64,000 nt of DNA from Enterobacteriaceae bacterium ESL0689 (GCA_029433525.1 JAQTIF010000001.1:1054001-1118000); one strand, 5' to 3'; positions 1 to 12,827 are shown, numbered from the stretch's first letter. The notes: generated by a model not told the origin, from the sequence alone. Translations and numbers: made by a program.

Positions 1-1
1 G

Positions 2-763
2 TTGATAGTCTGTATGTTGGCCGCATGGGAGTGGGGGCCATTAAGTGGCTTCACGAAAAGAACGCAACGTACCGGATTATCACTGTTCTGCGGTTTACTG
101 CTGGCATTGCTGTTTTTCCTGATGCCAGGTGCGGCTACTGATGCCCGGCAACCGCTGGTGGCGGGGTGGTTATGGATCTCATTTGGCTGGTGGATAGCAG
201 CATTGCTGCTGGTTATTTATTATCCTTCCTCTGCGGTCTTCTGGCGACATTCCCGTGGGTTACGTTTACTCTCTGGCCTGCTGACTATCGTGCCATTTTT
301 CTGGGGAATGATCGTATTACGTGGCTGGCATTATCCAGAAAATCAGTACAGTGGTGCGCAATGGCTGCTGTATGTCATGGTGCTGGTATGGGGTGCCGAT
401 TCTGGCGCTTACATATTTGGTAAACTCTTTGGTAAACATAAGCTGATGCCGAAAGTGTCTCCCGGAAAAACCTGGCAGGGTTTTATCGGTGGGCTGATAA
501 CTGCCGCCATTATTTCATGGGGTTATGGCCGATGGGTCAATCTGGATGTCGCGCCCAGGGTATTACTGATTTGTTCCGTGATTGCGACACTTGCGTCTGT
601 ACTGGGCGACTTGACAGAGAGTATGTTTAAGCGTGAAGCTGGCATTAAGGACAGTGGTCATTTAATACCGGGTCATGGGGGAATGCTGGATCGCATTGAT
701 AGTCTGACAGCGGCAGTGCCTGTATTTGCATGCCTGCTATTGCTGGTATTCAGAATAATTTGA
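2..763 (+). CDS. cdsA: Phosphatidate cytidylyltransferase CdsA (5' end outside window)
   Basis: Inner-membrane enzyme making CDP-diacylglycerol from phosphatidic acid and CTP, the branch point for all phospholipids. The open frame enters from the left edge; the first visible residues ([10 protein letters not shown]) correspond to about residue 34 of the 285-residue E. coli protein, so only the N-terminal membrane segment is missing. The visible part is a run of hydrophobic helices ending in the CDP-synthase signature ([18 protein letters not shown] followed by LDR) close to the C-terminus. The TTG at position 2 is internal, not a start. The stop lies 12 bases before rseP, so the two are probably cotranscribed, as in E. 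coli. Confidence 0.95.
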   Translation: MIVCMLAAWEWGPLSGFTKRTQRTGLSLFCGLLLALLFFLMPGAATDARQPLVAGWLWISFGWWIAALLLVIYYPSSAVFWRHSRGLRLLSGLLTIVPFFWGMIVLRGWHYPENQYSGAQWLLYVMVLVWGADSGAYIFGKLFGKHKLMPKVSPGKTWQGFIGGLITAAIISWGYGRWVNLDVAPRVLLICSVIATLASVLGDLTESMFKREAGIKDSGHLIPGHGGMLDRIDSLTAAVPVFACLLLLVFRII

Positions 764-774
764 TGGAAGGTGTT

Positions 775-2127
775 ATGTCCGGCATTCTCTGGAATCTGAT
801 TGCTTTTATCATTGCATTAGGTGTACTCATCACCGTACATGAATATGGTCATTTCTGGGTGGCTCGTCGCTGTGGCATTTATATTGAACGCTTCTCTATC
901 GGTTTTGGCAAAGTGTTATGGCGACGTGTTGACCGACATGGAACAGAATTTGTCATTGCACTGATCCCCCTCGGCGGTTATGTCAAAATGCTTAATGAGC
1001 GTGATCAGCCGGTAGAGCCGGAGATGCGCCGTTATGCTTTCAGCACTAAAACCATTGCGCAACGTATGGCGGTGATCGCTGCCGGGCCGATGGCCAACTT
1101 TATTTTTGCTATTTTTGCTTACTGGATTGTGTTTATCCTCGGTGTGCCGTCGGTATACCCGGTGGCAGGTGATATCAAACCGGATTCGATTGCTGCGCAG
1201 GCGCAAATCAGTAAAGAGAGTGAATTTAAAGCTATAGATGGTATCGATACACCTGACTGGGATACTGTGCGTATGGCGCTGGTGTCGAAGATAGGTAATC
1301 CACATGTCGTGGTGACCGTTGCGCCTTTTGGTAGTCAGCAGCGTCAGGATAAAGTCCTGGATTTACAACACTGGGAAATCGATCCGGGTAAGCAAGATCC
1401 GTTGATGGCGTTAGGTATTTATCCCAAAAGTGCGCGACTGGATACGGTATTAGCCAAAATACAAAACGACTCAGCGGCACAACGTGCTGGTTTGCAAGTG
1501 AAGGACAGGATCGTTAAAGTCAATGGGCAGCCACTAACACAGTGGATGACATTGGTTAATCTGGTGCGTAATAATCCAGGACATCCGCTGGTACTGGATA
1601 TCCTGCGGCAGGATCATCCGTTACAAGTGATATTGACTCCGGATTCGCGATCTGAAAAAGGCAAAGTGGCAGGCTTTGCAGGTGTTATACCTGAAGTTAT
1701 CCCACTACCTGATGAGTATAAAACAGTGCGTCAGTATGGCCCACTGGCTGCGATGACTGAAGCGGCAGGCAAGACCTGGCAACTGACGGTGTTAACGGTC
1801 AAAATGCTGGGGAAATTAATAACCGGTGATGTTAAACTGAATAACCTTAGTGGGCCGATTTCTATCGCCCAGGGGGCTGGAATGTCAGCGGCGTCGGGAT
1901 TGGTTTACTATTTGATGTTTCTGGCGCTGATTAGCGTGAATCTCGGAGTGATCAATCTGTTTCCGCTTCCCGTGCTGGACGGAGGACATTTGTTGTTTTT
2001 GGCGATTGAAAAGCTAAAGGGCTATCCGGTATCTGAGCGAGTTCAAGACTTTAGTTATCGCATTGGCTCAATATTGCTGGTGTTGTTAATGGGGCTTGCA
2101 CTTTTCAATGATTTCTCTCGAATATGA
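775..2127 (+). CDS. rseP: Site-2 intramembrane zinc metalloprotease RseP
   Basis: Cleaves the anti-sigma factor RseA within the membrane after DegS, releasing sigma-E in the envelope stress response; also removes leftover signal peptides. 450 residues, the same length as E. coli. The zinc site HEYGH is at residues 22-26 in the first membrane segment, two PDZ domains lie in the periplasmic middle, and the second catalytic motif (PLPVLDGGH) is near residue 400. The open frame extends upstream to 730, but the ATG at 775 gives the family N-terminus (MSGILWNL) and avoids overlap with cdsA. It sits directly upstream of bamA and skp, linking outer-membrane assembly with its stress sensor. Confidence 0.96.
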   Translation: MSGILWNLIAFIIALGVLITVHEYGHFWVARRCGIYIERFSIGFGKVLWRRVDRHGTEFVIALIPLGGYVKMLNERDQPVEPEMRRYAFSTKTIAQRMAVIAAGPMANFIFAIFAYWIVFILGVPSVYPVAGDIKPDSIAAQAQISKESEFKAIDGIDTPDWDTVRMALVSKIGNPHVVVTVAPFGSQQRQDKVLDLQHWEIDPGKQDPLMALGIYPKSARLDTVLAKIQNDSAAQRAGLQVKDRIVKVNGQPLTQWMTLVNLVRNNPGHPLVLDILRQDHPLQVILTPDSRSEKGKVAGFAGVIPEVIPLPDEYKTVRQYGPLAAMTEAAGKTWQLTVLTVKMLGKLITGDVKLNNLSGPISIAQGAGMSAASGLVYYLMFLALISVNLGVINLFPLPVLDGGHLLFLAIEKLKGYPVSERVQDFSYRIGSILLVLLMGLALFNDFSRI

Positions 2128-2158
2128 GAGAACGTGTTAGGAAGAATGCATAATAACG

Positions 2159-4582
2159 ATGGCGATAAAAAAGTTATTTATAGCGTCGCTGCTGTTCAGT
2201 AGCGCAACCGTATACAGTGCTGAAGGGTTCGTAGTGAAAGATATTCATTTCGAAGGCTTGCAGCGTGTCGCTGTTGGTGCGGCTCTTCTCAGCATGCCGG
2301 TACGGCCTGGTGATACAGTGACTGATGATGATATCAGTAACACTATTCGCGCGCTGTTTGCTACCGGTAATTTCGAAGATGTCCGTGTGCTACGTGATAA
2401 TGATGCTTTACTGGTACAGGTGAAAGAACGACCCACCATAGCCAGCTTGACGTTCTCCGGTAATAAGTCCGTTAAAGATGACATGCTCAAGCAAAATCTC
2501 GAAGCATCAGGGGTGCGGGTCGGGGAATCACTGGATCGCACAGCGCTTGCCGATATCGAGAAAGGCCTGGAAGATTTCTACTATAGTGTGGGTAAATATA
2601 GCGCCAGCGTAAAAGCAGTGGTTACGCCGTTACCACGTAATCGGGTTGATCTGAAACTGGTTTTCCAGGAAGGGGTTTCGGCGAAAATACAACAGATCAA
2701 TATCGTAGGAAACCACGCATTCAGCACAGATAAATTAATCTCAGACTTTCAGTTACGTGACGATGTACCCTGGTGGAACCTCGTCGCAGATCGTAAATAC
2801 CAGAAACAGAAACTGACCGGTGACCTTGAAACGTTGCGCAGTTTCTATCTGGATCATGGCTATGCACGTTTTAATATTGACTCAACACAAGTCAGTCTGA
2901 CACCGGATAAAAAAAGTATTTATATCACCATCAATATTACAGAAGGTGAGCAATACAAGCTGACGGGTGTGCAGATAACTGGCAATCTGGCTGGCCATTC
3001 GACAGAAATTGAGTCATTAGCTAAAGTGGAAGCCGGTGAGCTGTACAGCGGTACTAAAGTCACCAGAATAGAGAATGAAATCAAGAAACTTCTTGGTCGT
3101 TACGGTTATGCCTACCCGCGCGTCCAGTCTCAGCCTGAAATCAACGATAATGATAAGACGGTCAGATTACATATCAATGTTGATGCCGGTAACCGTTACT
3201 ATGTTCGTAAAGTACGCTTTGAAGGTAATGACTCTTCGAAAGATGCGGTTTTGCGCCGTGAAATGCGCCAGATGGAAGGGGCATGGTTAGGGAGCGATCT
3301 GGTTGATCAAGGTAAAGAGCGGCTGAATCGACTGGGTTATTTTGAAACGGTTGATACCGATACACAGCGTGTACCCGGTAGCCCGGATCAGGTAGACATT
3401 ATCTATAAAGTCAAAGAGCGTAATACCGGGAGTATCAACTTTGGTATCGGCTATGGTACGGAAAGTGGCGTCAGTTTCCAGGCGGGAGTGCAGCAGGACA
3501 ACTGGCTGGGTACAGGATACTCGGTCGGTATTAACGGGACTAAGAATGACTATCAGACTTATACCGAATTATCGGTAACCAATCCCTATTTCACCGTTGA
3601 TGGTGTCAGCCTCGGCGGTCGTCTCTTCTATAATGATTTCGATGCGAGTGATGCTGACCTCTCTGATTATACCAATAAAAGTTATGGTACAGATGTCACA
3701 CTGGGCTTCCCGATCAACGAAAATAATATGTTGCGTGCCGGGCTGGGGTATGTCCATAACGGGCTGTCCGATATGAAACCCCAGGTCGCGATGTGGCGTT
3801 ATCTGAACTCAGTCGGACAATATCCGGCGACAACGCATAACAGTAATAGCTTCAGCGCGAACGACTTCACGTTCAATTATGGGTGGACATACAATAACCT
3901 TGATCGCGGTTTCTTCCCGACCCAGGGGGCACGTGTCAGCCTGAACGGCAAAGTAACACTGCCAGGTTCGGATAACGAATATTATAAAGCAACGCTGGAT
4001 ACGGCGAGCTACATACCGATCGATGATGATCATAAATGGGTTGTCCTGGGGCGCACCCGCTTTGGTTACGGTAATGGTTTAGGTGGTAAAGAGATGCCAT
4101 TCTATGAAAACTTTTACGCCGGGGGGTCGAGTACAGTGCGTGGGCTCCAGTCCAATACGATTGGTCCGAAAGCGGTCTACTTCCCTTCAAACCACCACAG
4201 TAGCGGTCATTACAATAACGAATGCAAGAGTACTGCATCGGCGCCTTGTGAATCCAGTGATGCCATCGGTGGTAATGCAATGGCGGTTGCCAGTCTGGAG
4301 CTGATCACGCCCACACCGTTGCTGGATGATAAGTATGCCAACTCGGTTCGTACTTCCTTATTTATGGATACCGGGACAGTGTGGGATACCCACTGGGATT
4401 CGACGGCATATGCAGGCTATCCTGATTACGGTGACCCGAGTGATATTCGGGTATCAGCGGGTGTTGCTATTCAGTGGATGTCGCCGTTAGGACCGTTAGT
4501 CTTTTCTTATGCCAAACCGTTTAAGAAGTATGATGGAGACAAATCCGAACAGTTCCAGTTTAACATTGGTAAAACCTGGTGA
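2159..4582 (+). CDS. bamA: Outer membrane protein assembly factor BamA
   Basis: Central subunit of the BAM complex that folds and inserts beta-barrel proteins into the outer membrane. 807 residues: signal peptide (about 1-20, cut after YSA), five POTRA domains (about 24-420) and a 16-strand barrel ending in a C-terminal aromatic (GKTW). The two extracellular-loop cysteines are present (NEC...APC). The loop-6 hallmark, VRGF in E. coli at 660-663, reads VRGL here (Arg661 kept). A possible ribosome site AGGAAG lies at 2139-2144. The gene follows rseP by 31 bases and precedes skp by 124 bases. Confidence 0.97.
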   Translation: MAIKKLFIASLLFSSATVYSAEGFVVKDIHFEGLQRVAVGAALLSMPVRPGDTVTDDDISNTIRALFATGNFEDVRVLRDNDALLVQVKERPTIASLTFSGNKSVKDDMLKQNLEASGVRVGESLDRTALADIEKGLEDFYYSVGKYSASVKAVVTPLPRNRVDLKLVFQEGVSAKIQQINIVGNHAFSTDKLISDFQLRDDVPWWNLVADRKYQKQKLTGDLETLRSFYLDHGYARFNIDSTQVSLTPDKKSIYITINITEGEQYKLTGVQITGNLAGHSTEIESLAKVEAGELYSGTKVTRIENEIKKLLGRYGYAYPRVQSQPEINDNDKTVRLHINVDAGNRYYVRKVRFEGNDSSKDAVLRREMRQMEGAWLGSDLVDQGKERLNRLGYFETVDTDTQRVPGSPDQVDIIYKVKERNTGSINFGIGYGTESGVSFQAGVQQDNWLGTGYSVGINGTKNDYQTYTELSVTNPYFTVDGVSLGGRLFYNDFDASDADLSDYTNKSYGTDVTLGFPINENNMLRAGLGYVHNGLSDMKPQVAMWRYLNSVGQYPATTHNSNSFSANDFTFNYGWTYNNLDRGFFPTQGARVSLNGKVTLPGSDNEYYKATLDTASYIPIDDDHKWVVLGRTRFGYGNGLGGKEMPFYENFYAGGSSTVRGLQSNTIGPKAVYFPSNHHSSGHYNNECKSTASAPCESSDAIGGNAMAVASLELITPTPLLDDKYANSVRTSLFMDTGTVWDTHWDSTAYAGYPDYGDPSDIRVSAGVAIQWMSPLGPLVFSYAKPFKKYDGDKSEQFQFNIGKTW

Positions 4583-4706
4583 TTGTAGACGACAACGGAA
4601 TGTAAGTGCGGTATAACGTTGATTTCAGACGGTAAATTACGATTATTGTTGACTCACCGTCAATAACGGTACCTTGTCGGTACTCATAGTATGGAAGGAG
4701 TGAATT

Positions 4707-5192
4707 GTGAAAAAATGGTTATTAGCTGCGGGGCTGGGATTATCAATGGCTGCTTCTGTTCAGGCGGCAGATAAAATCGCGTTAGTGAATATGAACAGTT
4801 TGTTTCAACAGGTCGCTCAGAAAATGGGCGTCTCCAACACGCTGGAAAATGAATTCAAGGGCCGTGCAAGCGAGCTCCAGGGTATGGAAAATGACCTGCA
4901 ATCCAGAATACAGCGCTTACAATCGATGAAAGCGGGCAGCGAACGCAGCAAACTGGAAAAAGATATTGTTGCTCAGCGTCAGACTTTCGCTCAGAAAGCA
5001 CAATCTTTTGAGCAGGATCGAGCTCGTCGTTCTAATGAAGAACGTGGCAAAGTAGTGACGCGTATCCAGACTGCAGTGAAAAGCGTTGCCAGCAGTCAGA
5101 GTATTGATCTGATCATCGACTCTAATGCGGTGGCATTTAACAGCAGTAGCATTAAAGATATTACCGCTGATGTGCTAAAACAGGTTAACTAA
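4707..5192 (+). CDS. skp: Periplasmic chaperone Skp (OmpH)
   Basis: Trimeric holdase that carries unfolded outer-membrane proteins across the periplasm to BAM. 161 residues with a classic signal peptide cut after VQA (residues 1-20), then a short trimerisation core and long alpha-helical arms rich in Arg, Lys, Glu and Gln. The start is GTG at 4707, as in E. coli, with a strong GGAAGGAG site just upstream. It ends 3 bases before lpxD. Gene order bamA-skp-lpxD is the usual enterobacterial one. Confidence 0.96.
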   Translation: MKKWLLAAGLGLSMAASVQAADKIALVNMNSLFQQVAQKMGVSNTLENEFKGRASELQGMENDLQSRIQRLQSMKAGSERSKLEKDIVAQRQTFAQKAQSFEQDRARRSNEERGKVVTRIQTAVKSVASSQSIDLIIDSNAVAFNSSSIKDITADVLKQVN

Positions 5193-5195
5193 GTA

Positions 5196-6221
5196 ATGCC
5201 TTCAATTCGACTGGCCGATCTGGCGCAGCGCCTGGAAGCCGAATTACACGGTGATGGTGATATCGTCATCACCGGTGTAGCGTCTATGCAGCGCGCAAAA
5301 GCAGGTCATATTACGTTCATGACAGGCGCTAAGTATCGTGAGCATCTGGCTGGTTGTCACGCTTCTGCTATTGTGATGACGCAGAATGATTTACCCTTTG
5401 CCCGCTGTGCAGCACTGGTTGTGCGTGATCCTTATCTGGCTTATGCGCATATCGCACAGCTTCTCGATACCACACCACAACCAGCACAGAATATTGCACC
5501 GTCGGCAGCGATTGATCCTGGCGTCAGTCTGGGTAAAAACGTTGCGATTGGGGCTCATGCCGTTATTGAGTCCGATGTGGTGCTGGGCGATAACGTCATC
5601 ATTGGTGCCGGATGTTTCATCGGCAAGAATACGATCATTGGCGCAGGCACGCGACTGTGGGCTAATGTCACTGTTTATCATCAGGTTGAAATAGGTGAAG
5701 AGTGCCTGATTCAGTCGGGTACGGTGATTGGCGCAGATGGTTTTGGCTATGCTAATGATCGTGGCAACTGGGTGAAAATACCGCAGTTAGGCCGGGTGAT
5801 GATTGGTAATCATGTTGAGATTGGTGCCTGTACGACGATTGATCGTGGCGCCCTGGATGATACGGTGATTGGCAATGGTGTTATCATTGATAATCAGTGC
5901 CAGATCGCACATAACGTAGTGATTGGTGACAATACAGCGGTTGCGGGTGGTGTTATCATGGCTGGCAGCCTGAAAATCGGTCGTTATTGTATGATCGGGG
6001 GTGCCAGTGTTATCAATGGACATATGGAAATCTGTGATAAAGTCACGGTAACAGGAATGGGAATGGTTATGCGTCCGATTACTGAGCCAGGTGTCTATTC
6101 GTCAGGTATTCCACTGCAGCCTAATAAGATATGGCGTAAAACGGCTGCGCTGGTGATGAATATTGATACTATGAACAAACGCCTTAAAACGATAGAGCGT
6201 AAAATTAATCAACAAGATTAA
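5196..6221 (+). CDS. lpxD: UDP-3-O-(3-hydroxymyristoyl)glucosamine N-acyltransferase LpxD
   Basis: Third step of lipid A synthesis: transfers R-3-hydroxymyristate from ACP to the 2-amino group of UDP-acyl-glucosamine. 341 residues: an N-terminal uridine-binding domain (about 1-100) then a left-handed beta-helix of hexapeptide repeats (I/V-G-x-x pattern, about 105-300), and a C-terminal helix. The catalytic histidine is His239 in QIAHNV. It begins 3 bases after skp; fabZ follows after a 102-base gap that contains an inverted repeat. Confidence 0.97.
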   Translation: MPSIRLADLAQRLEAELHGDGDIVITGVASMQRAKAGHITFMTGAKYREHLAGCHASAIVMTQNDLPFARCAALVVRDPYLAYAHIAQLLDTTPQPAQNIAPSAAIDPGVSLGKNVAIGAHAVIESDVVLGDNVIIGAGCFIGKNTIIGAGTRLWANVTVYHQVEIGEECLIQSGTVIGADGFGYANDRGNWVKIPQLGRVMIGNHVEIGACTTIDRGALDDTVIGNGVIIDNQCQIAHNVVIGDNTAVAGGVIMAGSLKIGRYCMIGGASVINGHMEICDKVTVTGMGMVMRPITEPGVYSSGIPLQPNKIWRKTAALVMNIDTMNKRLKTIERKINQQD

Positions 6222-6247
6222 TTCGTTAGTGGATCGTATTAAATTTT

Positions 6248-6281
6248 CGGCCTGTTGCATTCATAGGATTGCTACAGGCCG
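6248..6281 (+). other. Inverted repeat between lpxD and fabZ
   Basis: CGGCCTGT at 6248-6255 pairs perfectly with ACAGGCCG at 6274-6281 across an 18-base loop. No T-run follows directly (TGTTATTATTG), so this looks more like an attenuator or mRNA-processing hairpin inside the operon than a strong terminator. Function not established. Confidence 0.4.
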
Positions 6282-6323
6282 TGTTATTATTGTCTGATAG
6301 CAAATTTATACAGGAAGAGTATT

Positions 6324-6779
6324 TTGACGACTGACACTCATACTCTGCATATTGAAGAGATTCTGGAATATCTGCCTCACCGTTACCCGTTTCTGCTGGT
6401 AGACAGAGTGCTGGATTTTGAAGAAGGTCATTTTCTGCGTGCAGTAAAAAATATTTCTGTCAATGAACCTTTTTTCCAGGGACATTTCCCCGGTAAACCG
6501 ATTTTCCCTGGTGTCCTGATTCTGGAAGCGATGGCGCAGGCGACGGGTATTCTGGCGTTTAAAAGCGTGGGTAAGCTGGAGCCCGGTGAACTCTATTATT
6601 TCGCAGGCATTGACGAAGCACGCTTCAAACGTCCGGTGGTACCCGGTGATCAGATGATCATGGAAGTCACATTCGAGAAAACCCGTCGCGGGCTGACTCG
6701 CTTTAAGGGAGTCGCGCTGGTTGATGGTAAAGTAGTTTGTGAAGCAACGATGATGTGCGCCCGTAGCCGGGAGGCCTGA
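6324..6779 (+). CDS. fabZ: 3-hydroxyacyl-[ACP] dehydratase FabZ
   Basis: Dehydrates 3-hydroxyacyl-ACP in fatty acid elongation and so competes with LpxA/LpxD for 3-hydroxymyristoyl-ACP. 151 residues, single hotdog fold; catalytic His54 (QGHFPGKP) and Glu68 (LILEAMAQ) are present. The start is TTG at 6324, as in E. coli, with GGAAGAG upstream. It ends 3 bases before lpxA. Confidence 0.97.
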   Translation: MTTDTHTLHIEEILEYLPHRYPFLLVDRVLDFEEGHFLRAVKNISVNEPFFQGHFPGKPIFPGVLILEAMAQATGILAFKSVGKLEPGELYYFAGIDEARFKRPVVPGDQMIMEVTFEKTRRGLTRFKGVALVDGKVVCEATMMCARSREA

Positions 6780-6782
6780 TAC

Positions 6783-7571
6783 GTGATTGATAAAACGGCC
6801 TTTATTCATCCAACAGCCCTGGTGGAACAAGGTGCTGTTATTGGTGCCAATGTCCATATAGGTCCATTCTGCGTTGTTGGTGCGAATGTTGAAATTGGTG
6901 AAGGCACGGTACTTAAATCGCATATCGTTGTTAATGGACACACTAAAATTGGTCGCGATAATCAGATCTATCAATTCGCCTCTATCGGTGAAGTGAATCA
7001 GGATTTGAAATATGCCGGAGAGCCGACACGCGTCGTGATCGGTGATCGCAATCGTATCCGTGAAAGTGTGACTATTCATCGAGGCACAGTGCAGGGGGGC
7101 GGCGTCACGCAAGTGGGCAGCGATAACCTTCTGATGATCAACGCACATATCGCACATGATTGCCAGGTGGCCAATCGCTGTATTCTGGCCAATAACGCGA
7201 CGCTTGCCGGGCATGTCTCACTGAATGATTTTGTTATCATTGGTGGCATGACCGCCGTGCATCAGTTCTGTGTGATTGGTGCCCATGTCATGGTGGGCGG
7301 ATGTTCTGGCGTTGCTCAGGATGTTCCTCCCTACATCATTGCCCAGGGTAATCATGCGACGCCATTTGGTATCAATATTGAAGGGCTGAAACGTCGGGGC
7401 TTTAGTCGTGAGGCGATTAACGCTATCCGTAACGCCTATAAATTGCTCTATCGCAGTGGTAAAACGCTGGATGAAGCCCGGCCAGAAATTGTGCGCCTGG
7501 CAGAGCAGCATGCGGAAGTTCAGCCTTTTGTTGATTTCTTTGCCCGTTCTACCCGTGGTCTGATTCGTTAA
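6783..7571 (+). CDS. lpxA: Acyl-[ACP]-UDP-N-acetylglucosamine O-acyltransferase LpxA
   Basis: First step of lipid A synthesis in the cytoplasm. 262 residues, the usual length: left-handed beta-helix of hexapeptide repeats over the first two thirds, then a C-terminal helical domain. The active-site residues His122 and His125 are in [12 protein letters not shown] start at 6783, as in E. coli. Its stop TAA at 7569-7571 overlaps the lpxB ATG at 7571 by one base, pointing to translational coupling. Confidence 0.97.
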   Translation: MIDKTAFIHPTALVEQGAVIGANVHIGPFCVVGANVEIGEGTVLKSHIVVNGHTKIGRDNQIYQFASIGEVNQDLKYAGEPTRVVIGDRNRIRESVTIHRGTVQGGGVTQVGSDNLLMINAHIAHDCQVANRCILANNATLAGHVSLNDFVIIGGMTAVHQFCVIGAHVMVGGCSGVAQDVPPYIIAQGNHATPFGINIEGLKRRGFSREAINAIRNAYKLLYRSGKTLDEARPEIVRLAEQHAEVQPFVDFFARSTRGLIR

Positions 7572-8719
7572 TGACAACGCCGTATCCATCTTTGACTATT
7601 GCCCTGGTCGCCGGAGAAACTTCCGGCGATATTCTTGGCGCGGGTCTGATTCGCGCCTTGAAAGCACAGGTGCCTGATGCTCGTTTTGTCGGCGTCGCCG
7701 GGCCCCTTATGCAGGCGGAAGGATGCGAAGCCTGGTATGAAATGGAAGAACTGGCGGTCATGGGGATTGTGGAAGTGCTGGGACGCTTACCCCGGTTGCT
7801 GCATATCCGTGCTGATCTCACTCGTCGTTTCAGTGCGTTACGCCCCGATGTTTTTGTCGGTATCGATGCACCTGATTTTAATATTACGCTGGAAGATGCG
7901 CTGAAAAAGCGGGGTATTAAGACCATTCATTATGTCAGCCCATCCGTCTGGGCGTGGCGACAAAAGCGTGTTTTCAAAATTGGCCGATCAACGGATCTGG
8001 TACTGGCATTTCTGCCCTTTGAAAAAGCGTTTTATGATAAATTCAACGTTCCTTGCCGTTTTATTGGCCATACGATGGCGGATTCGATGCCGCTGGAGCC
8101 GGACAAAAATGCAGCGCGTGAGCGCCTGGGAATTGACCAGAATGCGCGCTGTCTGGCATTGCTGCCTGGGAGCCGTAGTTCAGAAGTTGAAATGCTGAGC
8201 GCTGATTTTCTCAAAACAGTACAGATATTACGCCAGGATGAGCCGAATTTGCAGGTTCTGGTGCCGCTGGCGAATGCCCGGCGGCGGGAACAGTTTATCC
8301 GGATTCAGCAACAAACGGCACCAGATCTGACGCTTCACCTGCTGGATGGTCAGGCGCGCGATGCGATGAGCGCCAGTGACGCTGCCCTGCTGGCTTCGGG
8401 AACGGCAGCCCTTGAGTGCATGTTAGCGAAATGCCCGATGGTCGTGGGGTATCGTATGAAACCGTTGACTTTCTGGCTGGCGAAACGACTGGTGAAAACC
8501 CAGTATGTTGCGTTGCCCAATTTACTGTCCGGGCGGGAACTGGTGAAAGAACTGTTACAGGATGAGTGTCAGCCACAACGGCTTGCCGATGCATTACGGC
8601 CACTGCTGGCGGATAACTCCCGTCCTGCCATACAGGAGACTTTCCGTGCGCTGCATCAACAAATTCGCTGTAATGCTGACCAGCAGGCGGCGAATGCTGT
8701 ACTGGAGTTAGCAAAATGA
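7571..8719 (+). CDS. lpxB: Lipid-A-disaccharide synthase LpxB
   Basis: GT-B glycosyltransferase (family GT19) that joins UDP-diacylglucosamine and lipid X into the lipid A disaccharide at the inner membrane. 382 residues as in E. coli. The N-terminal Rossmann part begins with [15 protein letters not shown] and the nucleotide-sugar half holds [11 protein letters not shown] and SGTAALE. Coupled to lpxA at its 5' end by one base, and its stop overlaps the start of rnhB (ATGA at 8716-8719). Confidence 0.97.
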   Translation: MTTPYPSLTIALVAGETSGDILGAGLIRALKAQVPDARFVGVAGPLMQAEGCEAWYEMEELAVMGIVEVLGRLPRLLHIRADLTRRFSALRPDVFVGIDAPDFNITLEDALKKRGIKTIHYVSPSVWAWRQKRVFKIGRSTDLVLAFLPFEKAFYDKFNVPCRFIGHTMADSMPLEPDKNAARERLGIDQNARCLALLPGSRSSEVEMLSADFLKTVQILRQDEPNLQVLVPLANARRREQFIRIQQQTAPDLTLHLLDGQARDAMSASDAALLASGTAALECMLAKCPMVVGYRMKPLTFWLAKRLVKTQYVALPNLLSGRELVKELLQDECQPQRLADALRPLLADNSRPAIQETFRALHQQIRCNADQQAANAVLELAK

Positions 8720-9315
8720 TGCCATTTGTCTACCCGCATACGCGTCTGGTTGCAGGTGTTGATGAAGTAGGGCGGGGGCCGCTCGTCGGTGCCGTGGTCA
8801 CCGCTGCGGTGATCCTCGATCCTGCTCGCCCGATTATCGGCCTGAAGGACTCGAAAAAACTAAGCGAAAAGCGTCGCCAGGCACTCAGTGATGAAATCAA
8901 AGAAAAAGCACTGGCCTGGAGTCTTGGCCGGGCAGAAGTCGCTGAAATCGATACCCTGAATATCCTTCATGCCACCATGCTGGCAATGCAGCGTGCTGTC
9001 GCTGGATTGACGATAGTACCGGAGTTTGTGTTGATCGATGGCAATCGTTGCCCGTCTCTGCCGGTGCCTGCTCAGGCGGTGGTCAAAGGAGATAGCCGGG
9101 TAGCAGAGATCAGTGCGGCATCTATTCTGGCTAAAGTTGCCCGTGATGCGGAAATGGTTGTGCTGGATCGGCAATACCCACAATACGGTTTTGCGCAACA
9201 TAAGGGCTATCCAACCGCCTTTCATCTGGAAAGACTGATGATCCACGGTGCCACTGAATATCATCGGCGTAGTTTTGCTCCGGTGAAACGGGTACTGAGC
9301 TACGCCTCCCATTAA
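8716..9315 (+). CDS. rnhB: Ribonuclease HII
   Basis: Removes single ribonucleotides and RNA primers from DNA. About 198-199 residues; the type 2 RNase H motif [12 protein letters not shown] is at residues 15-26, with further acidic residues in LIDGNR and the KGDSRV loop. Two in-frame ATGs (8716 and 8719) exist; the first overlaps the lpxB stop as ATGA and is chosen here, but the second gives exactly the E. coli length. dnaE follows after 17 bases. Confidence 0.95.
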   Translation: MMPFVYPHTRLVAGVDEVGRGPLVGAVVTAAVILDPARPIIGLKDSKKLSEKRRQALSDEIKEKALAWSLGRAEVAEIDTLNILHATMLAMQRAVAGLTIVPEFVLIDGNRCPSLPVPAQAVVKGDSRVAEISAASILAKVARDAEMVVLDRQYPQYGFAQHKGYPTAFHLERLMIHGATEYHRRSFAPVKRVLSYASH

Positions 9316-9332
9316 ACACACAGGATCGTAAA

Positions 9333-12300
9333 ATGGCTGAACCACGCTTCGTTCACCTTCGGGTACACAGCGACTATTCGATGATCGATGGGCTGGCGAA
9401 AGTCAAGTCACTGGTGGCAAAAGCGGCTTCTCTTGCCATGCCTGCGCTGGCGATCACGGATTTTACTAATCTGTGTGGACTGGTGAAGTTCTATGGTGCC
9501 GCCCATGACGCAGGAATGAAACCGATTATTGGCGCAGATTTGCATGTACAGTGCGATCTGTTGGGTGATGAACTGACAGAACTGACGGTTCTGGCCGCCA
9601 GTAACCAGGGCTATCAAAATCTGACGCTCCTGATATCCCGGGCTTACCAGCGTGGTTATGGTGCTCAAGGGCCGTGGATTGACCGTGACTGGCTTATTGA
9701 GCACCGGGAAGGGCTGATTCTGCTCTCTGGCGGCCATAAAGGTGATGTTGGTACTGGATTGATACGTGGCAATATGTCGCTGGTCGAGCAATGTCTCGCT
9801 TTCTATGAGCAACATTTTGCTGATCACTACTATCTCGAATTGATTCGTACCGGCCGTAGCGATGAAGAATCCTATTTACATGCGGCTGTTCAGCTGGCCG
9901 TCACGCGCGGGATCCCTGTTGTTGCCACCAATGATGTGCGCTTTCTGGAGAGTGATGATTTCGACGCTCACGAAATTCGTGTCGCCATCCACGACGGTTT
10001 TACGCTTGATGATCCGAAACGCCCGCATAACTATTCGCCGCAGCAATATATGCGCAGCGAAGATGAAATGTGTGAATTATTCTCTGATATCCCGGAAGCT
10101 TTAGAAAACAGCGTGGAAATAGCCAGACGCTGCAATGTCACTGTGCGGCTGGGAGAATATTTTTTGCCGCAATTCCCGACCGGGGAGATGACGACAGAAG
10201 CGTATTTAGTAAAAAAATCGCAGGAAGGACTGGAAGAGCGTCTTGCATTTCTGTTCCCCGATGCGGATGAGCGTGCCCGGCGACGTCCGGAATATGACCA
10301 GCGTCTGGATGTCGAATTGCAGGTGATTAACCAGATGGGGTTTCCTGGTTATTTCTTGATCGTGATGGAATTTATTCAGTGGTCGAAGGATCATGGTGTG
10401 CCGGTGGGCCCTGGTCGTGGTTCCGGTGCGGGTTCACTGGTGGCTTACGCGCTTAAAATTACTGACCTTGATCCGCTGGCGCTGGATCTGCTGTTCGAAC
10501 GTTTCCTGAATCCAGAGCGTGTTTCCATGCCTGACTTTGACGTTGATTTCTGTATGGAAAAACGCGATCAGGTGATTGAACATGTGGCCGAAATGTACGG
10601 CCGCGATGCGGTATCGCAGATTATCACCTTCGGTACAATGGCGGCAAAAGCGGTGATCCGTGATGTCGGACGTGTACTCGGCCATCCTTATGGCTTTGTG
10701 GATCGTATTGCCAAATTAGTGCCTCCTGATCCTGGCATGACGCTGGAGAAAGCCTTTGACGCAGAACCACAACTGCCGGAGCTGTACGACGCTGACGAAG
10801 AGGTCAAAGCACTGATCGATATGGCGCGTAAGCTCGAAGGGGTGACACGTAACGCCGGGAAACACGCCGGGGGCGTGGTGATTGCGCCGACTAAAATTAC
10901 GGACTTTGCCCCGTTATATTGCGATGAAGAGGGGCGCTATCCGGTCACCCAGTTTGACAAGAATGATGTCGAATATGCCGGATTAGTAAAATTCGATTTT
11001 CTTGGTCTGCGCACGCTGACTATCATCAACTGGGCGCTGGATATGATCAATGCTCGTCGCGCAAAACAGGGTGAAGCGCCGCTGGATATTGCCACCATTC
11101 CACTCAATGACAAGAAAAGCTTCGATATGTTGCAGCGCTCTGAGACGACAGCGGTTTTCCAGCTTGAGTCGAGGGGGATGAAAGATCTGATTAAGCGCCT
11201 GCAACCGGACTGCTTCGAAGATATGATCGCGCTGGTAGCACTGTTCCGTCCCGGACCGTTACAATCAGGAATGGTGGATAACTTTATCGACCGCAAACAT
11301 GGTCGTGAAGCGATCTCCTATCCCGATGTACAGTGGCAACATGAGAGCCTGAAACCCGTACTGGAGCCCACTTACGGCATTATTCTCTACCAGGAACAGG
11401 TAATGCAGATAGCGCAGGTGCTGTCTGGTTATACGCTCGGTGGTGCAGATATGCTGCGCCGCGCGATGGGGAAGAAAAAACCCGAAGAGATGGCTAAGCA
11501 GCGCGGTACTTTTGAGAAAGGCGCGAAGAAAAACGGCATTGATGGCGAACTGGCGATGAAAATTTTTGACCTGGTAGAGAAATTTGCCGGTTATGGTTTT
11601 AATAAATCGCACTCTGCGGCTTATGCGCTGGTCTCTTACCAGACATTGTGGCTGAAAGCGCACTATCCTGCCGAATTTATGGCCGCGGTGATGACTGCCG
11701 ATATGGACAATACCGAAAAAGTGGTCGGACTGGTAGACGAATGCTGGCGAATGGGGTTAAAGATCCTGCCGCCTGATATTAACTCCGGGCTCTACCATTT
11801 TCACGTTAATGATGACGGCGAAATCGTTTATGGTATTGGTGCGATTAAAGGTGTTGGTGAAGGGCCGATTGAGGCGATTATCGAAGCGCGCAGTCAGGGC
11901 GGATATTTTCGTGAATTATTTGATTTGTGCGCCCGCACCGATATTAAAAAACTCAATCGTCGGGTACTGGAAAAACTGATTATGTCCGGGGCGTTTGATC
12001 GTCTTGGGCCACATCGAGCAGCGTTGATGAACTCGCTGGGTGACGCCTTAAAAGCCGCCGATCAACACGCCAGGGCAGAAGCAACCGGTCAGGCCGATAT
12101 GTTCGGTGTACTGGCGGAAGCGCCGGAACAAGTTGAGCAATCTTATGCCAGTTGTCCACCGTGGCCGGAACAGGTCGTCTTAGAGGGGGAACGTGAAACC
12201 TTAGGGCTTTATCTGACCGGACACCCTATTAACCAGTATCTGAAAGAAATTGCGCGCTATGCCGGAGGCATAAGACTAAAAGAGATGCATCCGACAGAAC

Positions 12301-12815
12301 GTGGTAAAGTAACCACCGCTGCCGGACTGGTGATTGCCGCAAAAGTAATCGTGACCAAACGCGGCAATCGTATCGGCATCTGTACGCTGGATGACCGTTC
12401 CGGGCGCCTGGAAGTGATGCTATTCACGGATGCGCTGGAGAAATATCAGCAGCTGCTGGAGAAAGATCGCATACTTATCGTCAGTGGACAAGTCAGCTTC
12501 GATGACTTCAGCGGCGGGCTTAAAATGACGGCCCGCGAAGTGATGGATATTGACCAGGCTCGGGAAAAATATGCTCGCGGGCTTGCTATCTCACTGACAG
12601 ACAGGCAAATTGATGACCAGCTTTTAAACCGACTCCGTCAGTCTCTGGAGCCGTATCGTTCAGGAACTATTCCAGTAAACCTCTATTACCAGAGGGCGGA
12701 CGCACGGGCACGGCTGCGTTTTGGCACCATGTGGCGCGTCTCTCCCGGTGATCGTTTACTCAACGATTTACGTGGTCTTATTGGCCCGGAACAGGTAGAG
12801 CTGGAGTTTGACTAA
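9333..12815 (+). CDS. dnaE: DNA polymerase III alpha subunit
   Basis: Replicative polymerase of the holoenzyme. 1160 residues, E. coli length. The PHP domain begins at once ([15 protein letters not shown]), the palm carries the catalytic aspartates in [14 protein letters not shown], followed by fingers, tandem helix-hairpin-helix, OB fold (about 980-1070) and C-terminal tau-binding region. The internal beta-clamp motif is QADMF, just after residue 915. It sits between rnhB and accA, as in E. coli; the proofreading partner dnaQ is at 32.1 kb. Confidence 0.98.
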   Translation: MAEPRFVHLRVHSDYSMIDGLAKVKSLVAKAASLAMPALAITDFTNLCGLVKFYGAAHDAGMKPIIGADLHVQCDLLGDELTELTVLAASNQGYQNLTLLISRAYQRGYGAQGPWIDRDWLIEHREGLILLSGGHKGDVGTGLIRGNMSLVEQCLAFYEQHFADHYYLELIRTGRSDEESYLHAAVQLAVTRGIPVVATNDVRFLESDDFDAHEIRVAIHDGFTLDDPKRPHNYSPQQYMRSEDEMCELFSDIPEALENSVEIARRCNVTVRLGEYFLPQFPTGEMTTEAYLVKKSQEGLEERLAFLFPDADERARRRPEYDQRLDVELQVINQMGFPGYFLIVMEFIQWSKDHGVPVGPGRGSGAGSLVAYALKITDLDPLALDLLFERFLNPERVSMPDFDVDFCMEKRDQVIEHVAEMYGRDAVSQIITFGTMAAKAVIRDVGRVLGHPYGFVDRIAKLVPPDPGMTLEKAFDAEPQLPELYDADEEVKALIDMARKLEGVTRNAGKHAGGVVIAPTKITDFAPLYCDEEGRYPVTQFDKNDVEYAGLVKFDFLGLRTLTIINWALDMINARRAKQGEAPLDIATIPLNDKKSFDMLQRSETTAVFQLESRGMKDLIKRLQPDCFEDMIALVALFRPGPLQSGMVDNFIDRKHGREAISYPDVQWQHESLKPVLEPTYGIILYQEQVMQIAQVLSGYTLGGADMLRRAMGKKKPEEMAKQRGTFEKGAKKNGIDGELAMKIFDLVEKFAGYGFNKSHSAAYALVSYQTLWLKAHYPAEFMAAVMTADMDNTEKVVGLVDECWRMGLKILPPDINSGLYHFHVNDDGEIVYGIGAIKGVGEGPIEAIIEARSQGGYFRELFDLCARTDIKKLNRRVLEKLIMSGAFDRLGPHRAALMNSLGDALKAADQHARAEATGQADMFGVLAEAPEQVEQSYASCPPWPEQVVLEGERETLGLYLTGHPINQYLKEIARYAGGIRLKEMHPTERGKVTTAAGLVIAAKVIVTKRGNRIGICTLDDRSGRLEVMLFTDALEKYQQLLEKDRILIVSGQVSFDDFSGGLKMTAREVMDIDQAREKYARGLAISLTDRQIDDQLLNRLRQSLEPYRSGTIPVNLYYQRADARARLRFGTMWRVSPGDRLLNDLRGLIGPEQVELEFD

Positions 12816-12827
12816 CACAGGAATACT

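Noticed and set aside
6306-7214. 302-codon minus-strand open frame opposite fabZ and lpxA
   Set aside because: Antisense shadow of two fully conserved genes; rich in His, Asn and Thr as expected from reversed codons.
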